DNA of 64,000 nt, from NCBI GenBank assembly GCA_017472925.1, contig JAFUNS010000008.1:31119-95118 (forward strand), in the 5' to 3' direction. The position numbers and the translations under genes are program-made. The first letter of the stretch is position 1. Each line of letters starts with the position of its first letter. A model generated the notes under the pieces. That model saw nothing but the letters and a program-made list of their open reading frames with translations, ran no database searches and was not told where the DNA came from. The stretch comes from Bacteroides sp. (GTDB lineage: Bacteria; Bacteroidota; Bacteroidia; Bacteroidales; Bacteroidaceae). Of this stretch, positions 9,166 to 17,162 are shown piece after piece.

Positions 9166-9665
9166 GATTTCTTCCTCCCCATAGCATCAGCACACATCAC
9201 ACATAGCATAGTAGTCGCCAAACTAGATACAATTTTAAGCACCAATACCGGTAAATTAAAGAAAGAGAACGTATCTACCATTAAAAACAACGTACAAAAC
9301 AGACTACAAGCCAACAAAGAATAACGGAAAAAGGCCGAAAAGCCCAATGTTTTCACACTGGGTTCAAAACCTTCATCCATATCTCGCAAGGTTACCATGC
9401 GAAGCAAAGTATTACGAAAGAACGCCAAACAAGTAGCCGAAGCTGCATTCATTCCAGGGGTATTACTAAACATATCGACAATCAATCCTAAAGCAAACGC
9501 CCAAAGCATCAATTCATTACGACTGACTCTTGAATGAAACTTCAATATAAAAAAGATATACAAAAAAGGAGTTGCATATCCGTTAACATGCATCTGATTA
9601 AGAATAAGGACTTGCATCAAGACCAATCCTATAAACCATTTCAATTGGCTAAACAACTGAATCAT
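9162..9665 (-). CDS. mreD: Rod-shape protein MreD
   Basis: A 167-residue, very hydrophobic inner-membrane protein with about five membrane segments. The identity rests on size, topology and position between mreC and mrdA, with 4-base overlaps at both ends. MreD helps MreC couple the MreB cytoskeleton to the wall-building enzymes. Sequence is poorly conserved in this family, so context carries much of the weight. Confidence 0.88.
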   Translation of the reverse strand: MIQLFSQLKWFIGLVLMQVLILNQMHVNGYATPFLYIFFILKFHSRVSRNELMLWAFALGLIVDMFSNTPGMNAASATCLAFFRNTLLRMVTLRDMDEGFEPSVKTLGFSAFFRYSLLACSLFCTLFLMVDTFSFFNLPVLVLKIVSSLATTMLCVMCADAMGRKKS

Positions 9666-10510
9666 TTCTTCTCCTTAACTTCTATTTCTAACGTTTTTTG
9701 TTCTTCCATTCCTTTCCGGCTAATGACACGAACATCATTCAGACGACCAAAATCCGTAAACAATTTGACTTTAAGCAAATAAGACAAGCCGTCATGACTA
9801 TCCGTCATGTCTTCTACCGTTCCAATGGGTATACCTGGAGGAAAAACTGCACTATGCCCACTTGTTACAATGGTGTCTCCCAGCGAAAACATGGAATGGC
9901 GAGGCATATCCTTCACAGTAGCATAACGTGAAGAGCCACCATCCCATTTCAAGAAACCAAAATAGTCACTACTCTTCACTTTACAGCTGATACTACTTTT
10001 CGAGTTAAGGACCGGTATCACCACCGAAAAATGATTGGATGTTTGATATACAATACCTACCACCCCATTTCCATCAATCACTCCCATTTCACTCTGGACA
10101 CCATCCTTTTCACCCTTGTCGAGGGTTATATAATTGTCTGCATGTGTCAGACTATTGTTTATGACCTTAGCCTTAACAATATCATAATCACCTAACGCAT
10201 CCCGTTTGATGCGTTCAATACCACTGCTATCTGCCGTCAAAGTCATCAAAGTTTGGTTCATCCTTTCCAATTGTAGTTTCAATTCTACATTTTCCTGTAC
10301 CAATTCATCATTGATACCTTTCAGATGGAAATAACCTGTAACCTGGTTGGTTAGTTTATAGACAGAACCAATCACAGCATTGGAAGATGTAAAAAATACA
10401 CTCCCTTGATAATTATTAAAACGGAACAATAAAGCAAAACTGATTACCTCCAATAAAATAAAGAGGAACCAGTAATTATACTTCAAAAAGAAATCAATTA
10501 AATTTCTCAT
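9662..10510 (-). CDS. mreC: Rod-shape protein MreC
   Basis: A 282-residue bitopic protein with an N-terminal membrane helix (~residues 14-30), a coiled coil (~residues 65-95) and a beta-rich periplasmic domain. The domain contains the typical GEKDGVQSEMGVIDGNGVVG and KWDGGSSRYA-like segments. MreC dimers activate PBP2/RodA. It ends in a charged EQKTLEIEVKEKK tail. A 150-base gap containing an inverted repeat separates it from mreB. Confidence 0.93.
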   Translation of the reverse strand: MRNLIDFFLKYNYWFLFILLEVISFALLFRFNNYQGSVFFTSSNAVIGSVYKLTNQVTGYFHLKGINDELVQENVELKLQLERMNQTLMTLTADSSGIERIKRDALGDYDIVKAKVINNSLTHADNYITLDKGEKDGVQSEMGVIDGNGVVGIVYQTSNHFSVVIPVLNSKSSISCKVKSSDYFGFLKWDGGSSRYATVKDMPRHSMFSLGDTIVTSGHSAVFPPGIPIGTVEDMTDSHDGLSYLLKVKLFTDFGRLNDVRVISRKGMEEQKTLEIEVKEKK

Positions 10511-10551
10511 ATTCCGTTTATATTATGCTTATATCATCTCTTTAATATTTG

Positions 10552-10634
10552 TCATTCTGAGTATAACGAAGAATCTGTAAACACAAAGGATGTATACAGA
10601 TTCTTCACTCCACTTCGTTTCGTTCTGAATGACA
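10552..10634. repeat. Long imperfect palindrome, GTCATTCTGA type (copy 1)
   Basis: Inverted ends GTCATTCTGA and TTCTGAATGAC flank arms sharing GAAGAATCTGTA/TACAGATTCTTC, about 83 bases in all, between mreB and mreC. A related element lies at 42680-42765. The structure fits a dispersed non-coding palindromic repeat or small non-autonomous mobile element; transcribed, it would form a long hairpin within the mre operon. Confidence 0.8.
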
Positions 10635-10660
10635 AACAAAAAGAAGAATATTACTTTTAT

Positions 10661-11683
10661 TTATCGCATCAAGAACGAGAAACGATTAACATTCTTCAAT
10701 GCGATACCAGTACCCTTAGCCACACTCAACAACGGATCTTCCGCAATGTGGAAAGGTATATTGATCTTATCAGTCAAGCGCTTGTCCAATCCACGGAGCA
10801 AAGCACCGCCACCCGCCAAATAGATACCGTTTACAACAATATCGGCATACAATTCAGGAGGCGTATTTTCCAATGCACTCAAAATAGCTGTTTCAATCTT
10901 GGCAATACTCTTTTCCAAGCAATGAGCAATTTCCTGATAATTCACCGGCACTTCCATCGGAAGGGCTGTAATACGGTTAGGACCACGCACAATGTAATCT
11001 TCAGGAGCATCATCGCCCAAATCAGTCAACGCAGCACCCACGTGAATTTTAATACGTTCGGCCATACGTTCACTGACTCTAACGTTATGCTGACGGCTCA
11101 TATATTCTTGAATATCGGCAGTCAAATCATCTCCCGCTATACGGATAGAGTTATTGGAAACAATACCACCTAATGAAATAACGGCGATTTCTGTAGATCC
11201 TCCACCTATATCAACAATCATATTACCTTCAGGAGCCTCCACGTCAATACCAATACCTATAGCAGCAGCCATAGGCTCGAATATCAAGTACACATCGCGT
11301 CCACCTGCATGTTCAGCGCTATCGCGAACCGCACGAAGTTCCACTTCGGTACTTCCCGATGGTACCCCAATAACCATACGCAAAGACGGTGAGAAAAAAC
11401 GGCTACCCATATTCACCTTCTTTATCAAGCCACGCATCATTTGTTCACAAGCGTTAAAGTCGGCAATCACTCCGTCTCGCAACGGACGTACGGTACGAAT
11501 ATTGGGGTTTTCCTTCTCATACATCATCTTGGCACGTTCGCCCACCGCAATCATTTTATCGGTACGACGATCGAGTGCAACGACCGATGGTTCATCCACC
11601 ACAATGTTTCCATTGTTCAGAATGATGGTATTGGCAGTGCCAAGGTCCATCGCAATTTCTTTTGTAAACGAGAATAATCCCAT
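10661..11683 (-). CDS. mreB: Rod-shape-determining actin homologue MreB
   Basis: A 340-residue actin-fold ATPase. The N-terminal MDLGTANTII phosphate-1 loop, the central NMIVDIGGGSTEIAVISLGG phosphate-2 region and YLAGGGALLRGLD near the C terminus are all typical. MreB filaments direct lateral wall synthesis. It is the first gene of the shape cluster and lies 80 bases downstream of purH on the same strand, separated by an AT-rich hairpin. Confidence 0.97.
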   Translation of the reverse strand: MGLFSFTKEIAMDLGTANTIILNNGNIVVDEPSVVALDRRTDKMIAVGERAKMMYEKENPNIRTVRPLRDGVIADFNACEQMMRGLIKKVNMGSRFFSPSLRMVIGVPSGSTEVELRAVRDSAEHAGGRDVYLIFEPMAAAIGIGIDVEAPEGNMIVDIGGGSTEIAVISLGGIVSNNSIRIAGDDLTADIQEYMSRQHNVRVSERMAERIKIHVGAALTDLGDDAPEDYIVRGPNRITALPMEVPVNYQEIAHCLEKSIAKIETAILSALENTPPELYADIVVNGIYLAGGGALLRGLDKRLTDKINIPFHIAEDPLLSVAKGTGIALKNVNRFSFLMR

Positions 11684-11702
11684 ATTAGTTAATTAAGGAA
11701 TG

Positions 11703-11760
11703 AAAATGAAGAATGAATTTCCAGAGGTATCTTCATTCATCATTATTCATTCTTCATTTT
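11703..11760 (-). terminator. Hairpin between purH and mreB
   Basis: A perfect 16-bp AT-rich inverted repeat (11703-11718 with 11745-11760) with a T-rich end on the minus strand. It may terminate purH transcription or act as a processing site; the long 26-base loop makes efficient termination uncertain. Confidence 0.55.
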
Positions 11761-11763
11761 ATA

Positions 11764-13287
11764 TTAATGTTTAAAGTGACGAATACCAGTAGTAACCATG
11801 GCCACACCATGTTCGTTACAATATTGGAATGTCAAATCATCTCTAACTGAACCACCCGGTTGGATAACAGCCTTGATACCTTCCTTATCAGCAATTTCCA
11901 CACAATCTGGGAATGGGAAGAATGCATCACTGGCCATTACTGCACCATTTAAATCAAAGCCGAACGACTTAGCCTTTTCGATAGCTTGCTTCAAAGCATC
12001 TACACGTGAAGTCTGACCTACACCGCTGGCCAACAATTGTTTGCCACGAGCCAATACAATAGCATTACTCTTGCTATTCTTCACAATCTTGTTGGCAAAC
12101 AACATATCTTCCACTTCTTGAGCGGTAGGAGCTTTTTCTGTAACAGTCTTCAAATCGGCTGCTGTTTCTGTATTAAGGTCCTTATCTTGTACCAATACAC
12201 CATTCAAAGCCGAACGATATTGTACCTTAGGCAACTTCACATCCTTACGAACAAGGATAATGCGGTTCTTCTTCAAGCCCAAAATCTGAAGAGCATCTAC
12301 ATCATAATCAGGAGCGATAATCACTTCGAAGAACAAGTTGTTGATTTCTTCAGCTGTAGCCTTGTCTATAACTGCATTAGTGATAAGCACACCACCGAAA
12401 GCTGAGACTGGGTCGCCTGCCAATGCATCTTTCCAAGCTTCTAGCAAAGTAGGACGAGAGGCCAAACCACAAGCATTGTTATGCTTCAAGATAGCAAAGG
12501 TTATTTCATCAAACTCATCAATCAAATCAACGGCAGCATTAATATCAAGCAAGTTATTATAAGAGATTTCCTTACCATGGATTTGGTCAAACATAGCATC
12601 CAAATCGCCATAGAAGAAACCTTTTTGATGTGGGTTTTCGCCATAACGAAGTTGCTTGCCACCTTCTACAGCCTGACGGAATGCCGAGCCTTCACCACCA
12701 TCAAAGTAGTTGAAGATAGCCGAATCGTAATGAGAAGAAACAGCAAATGCTTCCTTAGCGAACCAACGACGTTCTTCGCGAGATGTTACCGCACCATGTT
12801 CCATCAACATGTCATAGAAGGGCTTGTATTGGGCCTGACTGGCAATGATAACTACATCATTGAAGTTCTTGGCAGCTGCACGGATAAGTGAAATACCACC
12901 TATATCAATCTTTTCGATAATGGCTTGTTCTTCTGCGCCACTAGCTACAGTAGCCTCGAATGGATACAAATCTACAATTACCAAATCAATTTCCGGTATT
13001 TCATATTTCTCAATTTGTTGGATATCTTGTTCAAGTTCTCTGCGGCAAAGGATACCACCGAAAACTTTTGGATGCAAAGTTTTTACACGACCTCCTAAAA
13101 TGGAAGGATAAGAAGTAAGGTCTTCCACTGCCTGACAGGGATAACCCAATGATTCAATGAACTGTCTTGTTCCTCCGGTTGACAAGAACTGTACTCCTTC
13201 TTCATGTAGTTTGGTAATAATTTCGTCCAAACCTTCCTTGTGATAAACCGATACTAACGCGGTTTTGATTCTTTTAGCCTCTGACAT
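11764..13287 (-). CDS. purH: Bifunctional AICAR transformylase / IMP cyclohydrolase
   Basis: A 507-residue cytoplasmic enzyme for the last two steps of purine synthesis, AICAR to FAICAR to IMP. The N-terminal MGS-like cyclohydrolase domain (about 1-190) contains FLSTGGTRQF and the GGRVKTLHPKVFGGIL signature. The C-terminal transformylase domain has the KHNNACG catalytic Lys-His region (~residue 270), ASGVGQTSRVDA, ASDAFFPFPD and QPGGSVRD. The length is normal for the family. Confidence 0.97.
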   Translation of the reverse strand: MSEAKRIKTALVSVYHKEGLDEIITKLHEEGVQFLSTGGTRQFIESLGYPCQAVEDLTSYPSILGGRVKTLHPKVFGGILCRRELEQDIQQIEKYEIPEIDLVIVDLYPFEATVASGAEEQAIIEKIDIGGISLIRAAAKNFNDVVIIASQAQYKPFYDMLMEHGAVTSREERRWFAKEAFAVSSHYDSAIFNYFDGGEGSAFRQAVEGGKQLRYGENPHQKGFFYGDLDAMFDQIHGKEISYNNLLDINAAVDLIDEFDEITFAILKHNNACGLASRPTLLEAWKDALAGDPVSAFGGVLITNAVIDKATAEEINNLFFEVIIAPDYDVDALQILGLKKNRIILVRKDVKLPKVQYRSALNGVLVQDKDLNTETAADLKTVTEKAPTAQEVEDMLFANKIVKNSKSNAIVLARGKQLLASGVGQTSRVDALKQAIEKAKSFGFDLNGAVMASDAFFPFPDCVEIADKEGIKAVIQPGGSVRDDLTFQYCNEHGVAMVTTGIRHFKH

Positions 13288-13313
13288 TTTCTATAAATTA
13301 AGTATTTGGGGTA

Positions 13314-13321
13314 CAAAGGTA
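13314..13321 (-). promoter_or_regulatory. -7 box for purH
   Basis: On the minus strand this reads TACCTTTG (TAnnTTTG), 26 bases upstream of the purH start. Confidence 0.6.
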
Positions 13322-13399
13322 TGAATTTTCCTTCATCTATCTTTCATATTAAATGCTAAAATATCATTCAAAAAAGAACTTTTGCCCGAAAATATATTT

Positions 13400-13428
13400 T
13401 GTAACACAAATGTAACATGTATGACATG
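13400..13428 (+). promoter_or_regulatory. Pho-box-like 11-base direct repeats upstream of the phosphate transporter
   Basis: TGTAACA occurs at 13400-13406 and 13411-13417, with a degenerate third copy at 13422, giving an 11-base period. This is the spacing used by PhoB/PhoP-type response regulators. The repeats end about 20 bases before the -7 box, where an activator would replace the -33 contact. Assignment is inference from spacing and gene context. Confidence 0.5.
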
Positions 13429-13448
13429 CTTTCATAATATGTCAGCCC

Positions 13449-13456
13449 TAACTTTG
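13449..13456 (+). promoter_or_regulatory. -7 box for the phosphate transporter
   Basis: TAACTTTG matches TAnnTTTG exactly; the start codon is 34 bases downstream. Confidence 0.7.
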
Positions 13457-13490
13457 CGGACAAGAAATAGCAAAACAAGATTTATACATT

Positions 13491-15734
13491 ATGGAAACAA
13501 TGTTTTTGGGAATAATCGTATTCCTTTTCCTTCTTGCCATTTTCGATTTGGTAGTGGGAGTCAGCAATGATGCTGTAAACTTTCTCAATTCGGCCGTAGG
13601 TTCTAAAGCGGCTTCTTTCAAAATGATTATGATCGTAGCAGCCGTAGGTATCTTCTTCGGTGCCACACTCAGCAACGGTATGATGGAAATAGCCCGCCAC
13701 GGCATTTTCCGTCCTGAACAATTCTATTTTCAGGAATTGATGTGCATCTTCCTGGCCGTTATGGTGACCGATGTGGTATTACTTGACATTTTCAACACAT
13801 TGGGTATGCCTACTTCTACTACCGTATCTATGGTATTCGAACTTTTAGGAGGTACATTTGTATTGGCTTTGATTAAAATTGCTGCCGACGAAACAGGCTT
13901 GCTGGGATTCGACGATTTATTGAATACAGAAAAGGCTTTGTCGGTCATCCTGGGTATCTTCCTTTCTGTAGCCATCGCCTTCTTCTTTGGGACTTTAGTG
14001 CAATACATATCACGTCTTATTTTTACCTTTAATTATACCGGTCGTCTGAAATATACTATTGGTCTATTTGGAGGTGTTGCTGCTACAGCTATCATTTACT
14101 TTATGCTCATCAAAGGCTTGAAGGATTCTTCGTTTATGACTTCCGAAAACAAGGCATGGGTACAAGAAAACACGATGATGCTCATTAGTACATGTTTTGT
14201 GTTCTTTACCATCTTGATGCAGATTCTGCACTGGTGCAAAGTAAATGTATTCAAAGTTGTTGTACTGATGGGTACATTTGCATTGGCTACCGCCTTTGCC
14301 GGCAACGACTTGGTCAACTTTATCGGTGTACCTTTGGCCAGCCTTTCGGCTTTTCAAGATTATGCAGCCAATGGCGCAGGAGATCCTATGGGCTTATTGA
14401 TGACTTCATTGAATGGACCTGCCAAGACACCATTCATCTACCTGCTCATTGCCGGTATCATTATGGTTGTTGCTTTGTTTACTTCAAAGAAAGCACACAA
14501 TGTCATCAAGACATCAGTCGACTTGTCTCGTCAAGATGAGGGGGAAGAAATGTTCGGTTCATCGGCCGTAGCACGTAGCATTGTACGTTCTACCATGACC
14601 GCCTCACAAAACATTGCAAAGGTTATCCCTAATAGTGTAAAAGTATGGGCCGACAAGCGCTTCTGTAAGGATGTGATGGTAATGGAAAATGGTGCGGCAT
14701 TCGACTTGGTACGTGCTTCAGTGAACTTGGTATTGGCCGGTTTGCTCATTGCTCTCGGAACATCGTTGAAGTTGCCTTTGTCAACCACCTACGTAACCTT
14801 TATGGTGGCTATGGGTACTTCACTAGCCGACCGCGCATGGGGACGTGAGACTGCTGTTTATCGTATAACCGGTGTACTTTCGGTTATTGGTGGTTGGTTT
14901 ATCACTGCAGGTGCAGCCTTTACTATCTGTTTCATTGTTACATTAATCATGTATTACGGTGGCTTCATCGCCATGTTTGCCATGATTGGTTTGGCCGTAT
15001 TCCTGCTCATCCGCAGCGACCGCATGTACAGCAAGAAGAAGAATGCCGAAAAGGCTGCCGATGAATTGTTCAAGCGACTCATGGCCAGCCGCGACATGAA
15101 TGAACGCTGGACTTTGCTCCGCCAGCATGTGACCAACAGTTCTGCCGACATGATGCAGTTTGTCATGGATGCTTATAACGATATCATCGATGGATTTATT
15201 CACGAAGATTTGAAGAAGCTTCGCAAAGTCATGAACAAGACCAATCAGGAAAAACAAGATTTGAAGAAGACCCGTCGCAAACAAATCTTAGGACTCCGTC
15301 GCATAGACAAGTTCCTGGCTATTGAAAAGAATACATGGTACCATTTGGGAAGCAACAGTTGTGAACAGATGCTCTACTGTTTGAAGCGTATCAGTGAGCC
15401 TTGTAAAGAACACGTAGACAACAACTTCAAGCCATTGTCCGAACGTGCTCGTAAGGAAATCGCCCCAATTTGCGAGGAAATGGTATCGCTCATGACGCAA
15501 GCCCGCGAAGAAATGATTAACGGAAACTACGATAAGACTGACACTATTCTTAAGGAAGGCGATGCTTTGAAGAACAAGATTTCGGCACTCCGCAAACAAC
15601 AGATGAACCGTATCCACGACGAGAATGTAAACGTAAAGACCGCAATGGTTTACCTCAACGTATTACAAGAGTCACAGGAATTGGTCAGCGTATGGAGACA
15701 CTTGCTCCGTGCCAGCCGAATGTTTCAGGCATAA
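13491..15734 (+). CDS. PiT-family inorganic phosphate transporter with PhoU-like C-terminal domain
   Basis: A 747-residue inner-membrane transporter. Both PHO4 family signatures are present: GVSNDAVNFLNSAVGSKAA (residues ~24-42) and GNDLVNFIGVPLASLS (~residues 270-285), within about ten membrane segments. The last ~240 residues (from about 510) are soluble, charged and helical, resembling PhoU, which is common in Bacteroidetes PiT proteins and absent from E. coli PitA. It would import phosphate with H+ or Na+, possibly gated by the PhoU-like part. A Pho-box-like repeat upstream suggests phosphate control. Confidence 0.92.
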   Translation: METMFLGIIVFLFLLAIFDLVVGVSNDAVNFLNSAVGSKAASFKMIMIVAAVGIFFGATLSNGMMEIARHGIFRPEQFYFQELMCIFLAVMVTDVVLLDIFNTLGMPTSTTVSMVFELLGGTFVLALIKIAADETGLLGFDDLLNTEKALSVILGIFLSVAIAFFFGTLVQYISRLIFTFNYTGRLKYTIGLFGGVAATAIIYFMLIKGLKDSSFMTSENKAWVQENTMMLISTCFVFFTILMQILHWCKVNVFKVVVLMGTFALATAFAGNDLVNFIGVPLASLSAFQDYAANGAGDPMGLLMTSLNGPAKTPFIYLLIAGIIMVVALFTSKKAHNVIKTSVDLSRQDEGEEMFGSSAVARSIVRSTMTASQNIAKVIPNSVKVWADKRFCKDVMVMENGAAFDLVRASVNLVLAGLLIALGTSLKLPLSTTYVTFMVAMGTSLADRAWGRETAVYRITGVLSVIGGWFITAGAAFTICFIVTLIMYYGGFIAMFAMIGLAVFLLIRSDRMYSKKKNAEKAADELFKRLMASRDMNERWTLLRQHVTNSSADMMQFVMDAYNDIIDGFIHEDLKKLRKVMNKTNQEKQDLKKTRRKQILGLRRIDKFLAIEKNTWYHLGSNSCEQMLYCLKRISEPCKEHVDNNFKPLSERARKEIAPICEEMVSLMTQAREEMINGNYDKTDTILKEGDALKNKISALRKQQMNRIHDENVNVKTAMVYLNVLQESQELVSVWRHLLRASRMFQA

Positions 15735-15760
15735 TTTCTAAATAAAAGAGGAATTACACA

Positions 15761-15804
15761 ACGAGAGTAGTCTCATCCAACGGTGAGACTACTCTCGTCT
15801 ATTT
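15761..15804 (+). terminator. Perfect 15-bp stem-loop after the phosphate transporter
   Basis: 15761-15775 pairs perfectly with 15784-15798 across an 8-base loop, followed by CTATTT. The stem sequence GAGAGTAGTCTCA recurs at about 15829-15841, so it may be both a terminator and part of a small repeat family. Confidence 0.7.
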
Positions 15805-15848
15805 ACGCACCTTCTCACGTTACCTCATGAGAGTAGTCTCACCCATTC

Positions 15849-15864
15849 ATGAGAGTACAAGCAT
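15849..15864 (+). repeat. 16-base direct repeat, left copy
   Basis: ATGAGAGTACAAGCAT is repeated exactly at 17140-17155; the two copies bracket the beta-propeller lipoprotein gene. Confidence 0.8.
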
Positions 15865-15934
15865 ACCCAACGTTTCGCTTTCAATCACGTCATTTTGTAT
15901 CGTCAGCATAAAAACGAGGTATACAAGATTTACA

Positions 15935-16972
15935 TTACAACTCAAATATAGAGATAGAAGGTTCTCCTTTTATATTTATACCATACAAAAGTTTTCTTTC
16001 TTCATCAACAGCTATAGACCCTATATGCTCTTTAATCTGGTAGCCTTTTATGAATTCCCCTTTAAGATTAAATGCCTGTACGTAGCTTAATGCTACACGA
16101 TTCCGCTCGTTACTTCCCCAATATAAAGCATAAAAGCCCGATTCCGTTGAACAAATATCTATGTATGTATCAAGTGTATTCCCATTTCTCCGCATACTGA
16201 CACCATGGTTCCCCTCCTTTAGGTCTACTTGAGGATTAAACGTAAAGTATTCTTTAATCAATGAAACATTTCCATCATCAATTTTATAAAAAGAAAGCAT
16301 ATCCGACATATAGCCGGCAGCAGCCATCACTTGTCCTGATTCATTATAGGCCATAGAACACTGGGTAATCAAAGTCATACTCATAGGGTTATCTTTTGAA
16401 GCCACCGGTAATTCTCCCGGATATTTTCCGAACCTTGTCAAGACATTACCATCTACCGACAACAAAGAAAACATATTATAGTCTTGCTTCATATCATTAG
16501 CTACATAATATGCACCACATGGGATAACTTGTCCTGCATATATCGGTAACTTGTCTACTTGAACAGGTTCATTGAATTTTTCGGCAGACACATCTTTCCA
16601 ATCATACTTAAAAACCTCACCGGTTTGAACTTCTACAATTTTGACTATGCTTCCTCCATCTTCAGAATAGAAACGAATAGGCGGCAGAAACTCAAAAGGT
16701 CCATCACCTTGATTAACATTATGTTTGCTCGTTCTCCAATCAGGTGAAACCCACGATAAAAGTTTCTTGTCATAACGGTCTGAAAGAACCAGCCAATTAT
16801 TCATTACTCGGATGGTACTTGGCCGCCCAAGGAATATAGTATCGCCAATAACATCACTTTTTTCCAAGACTTGATAGTTTTCAAAGTCTGATATATCAGC
16901 AGGCATTAACTGCTTCTTGCATGACGACAAGACAGGAAGTAATAAAAATAAAAATTGCAGTACTTTCTTCAT
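15935..16972 (-). CDS. Six-bladed beta-propeller lipoprotein (TolB-like)
   Basis: A 345-residue lipoprotein with signal peptide and lipobox LSSC (Cys at ~residue 18). The rest is rich in short beta-strand repeats and resembles the Bacteroidetes BF3164-type/TolB-like 6-bladed beta-propeller family; NQGDGPFEFLPP is a typical segment. Such proteins are extracytoplasmic and mostly of unknown role. The two Lys after the Cys are not a surface-export tail, so a periplasmic location is more likely. A -7 box lies upstream. The gene is bracketed by 16-base direct repeats. Confidence 0.75.
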   Translation of the reverse strand: MKKVLQFLFLLLPVLSSCKKQLMPADISDFENYQVLEKSDVIGDTIFLGRPSTIRVMNNWLVLSDRYDKKLLSWVSPDWRTSKHNVNQGDGPFEFLPPIRFYSEDGGSIVKIVEVQTGEVFKYDWKDVSAEKFNEPVQVDKLPIYAGQVIPCGAYYVANDMKQDYNMFSLLSVDGNVLTRFGKYPGELPVASKDNPMSMTLITQCSMAYNESGQVMAAAGYMSDMLSFYKIDDGNVSLIKEYFTFNPQVDLKEGNHGVSMRRNGNTLDTYIDICSTESGFYALYWGSNERNRVALSYVQAFNLKGEFIKGYQIKEHIGSIAVDEERKLLYGINIKGEPSISIFEL

Positions 16973-16993
16973 AACTTTAACGTTTTAAGTAAA

Positions 16994-17001
16994 CAAAAGT
17001 A
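16994..17001 (-). promoter_or_regulatory. -7 box for the beta-propeller lipoprotein gene
   Basis: The minus strand reads TACTTTTG (TAnnTTTG), 21 bases upstream of the start codon. Confidence 0.6.
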
Positions 17002-17139
17002 TATTAATCTTCATGCATTTTCCAGATTTTCAGTAAAAATACAACATTATTTCACAATCAGCCAACTTATATCGGGTTATCATTTAGGAATATCCACCTA
17101 TTTTTCATTAATGGTATCGCACCAAACAAGCGTAAACAA

Positions 17140-17155
17140 ATGAGAGTACAAGCAT
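17140..17155 (+). repeat. 16-base direct repeat, right copy
   Basis: Exact copy of 15849-15864. It lies a few bases downstream of the TPR/HTH regulator's stop codon. Confidence 0.8.
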
Positions 17156-17162
17156 TTCTTCC

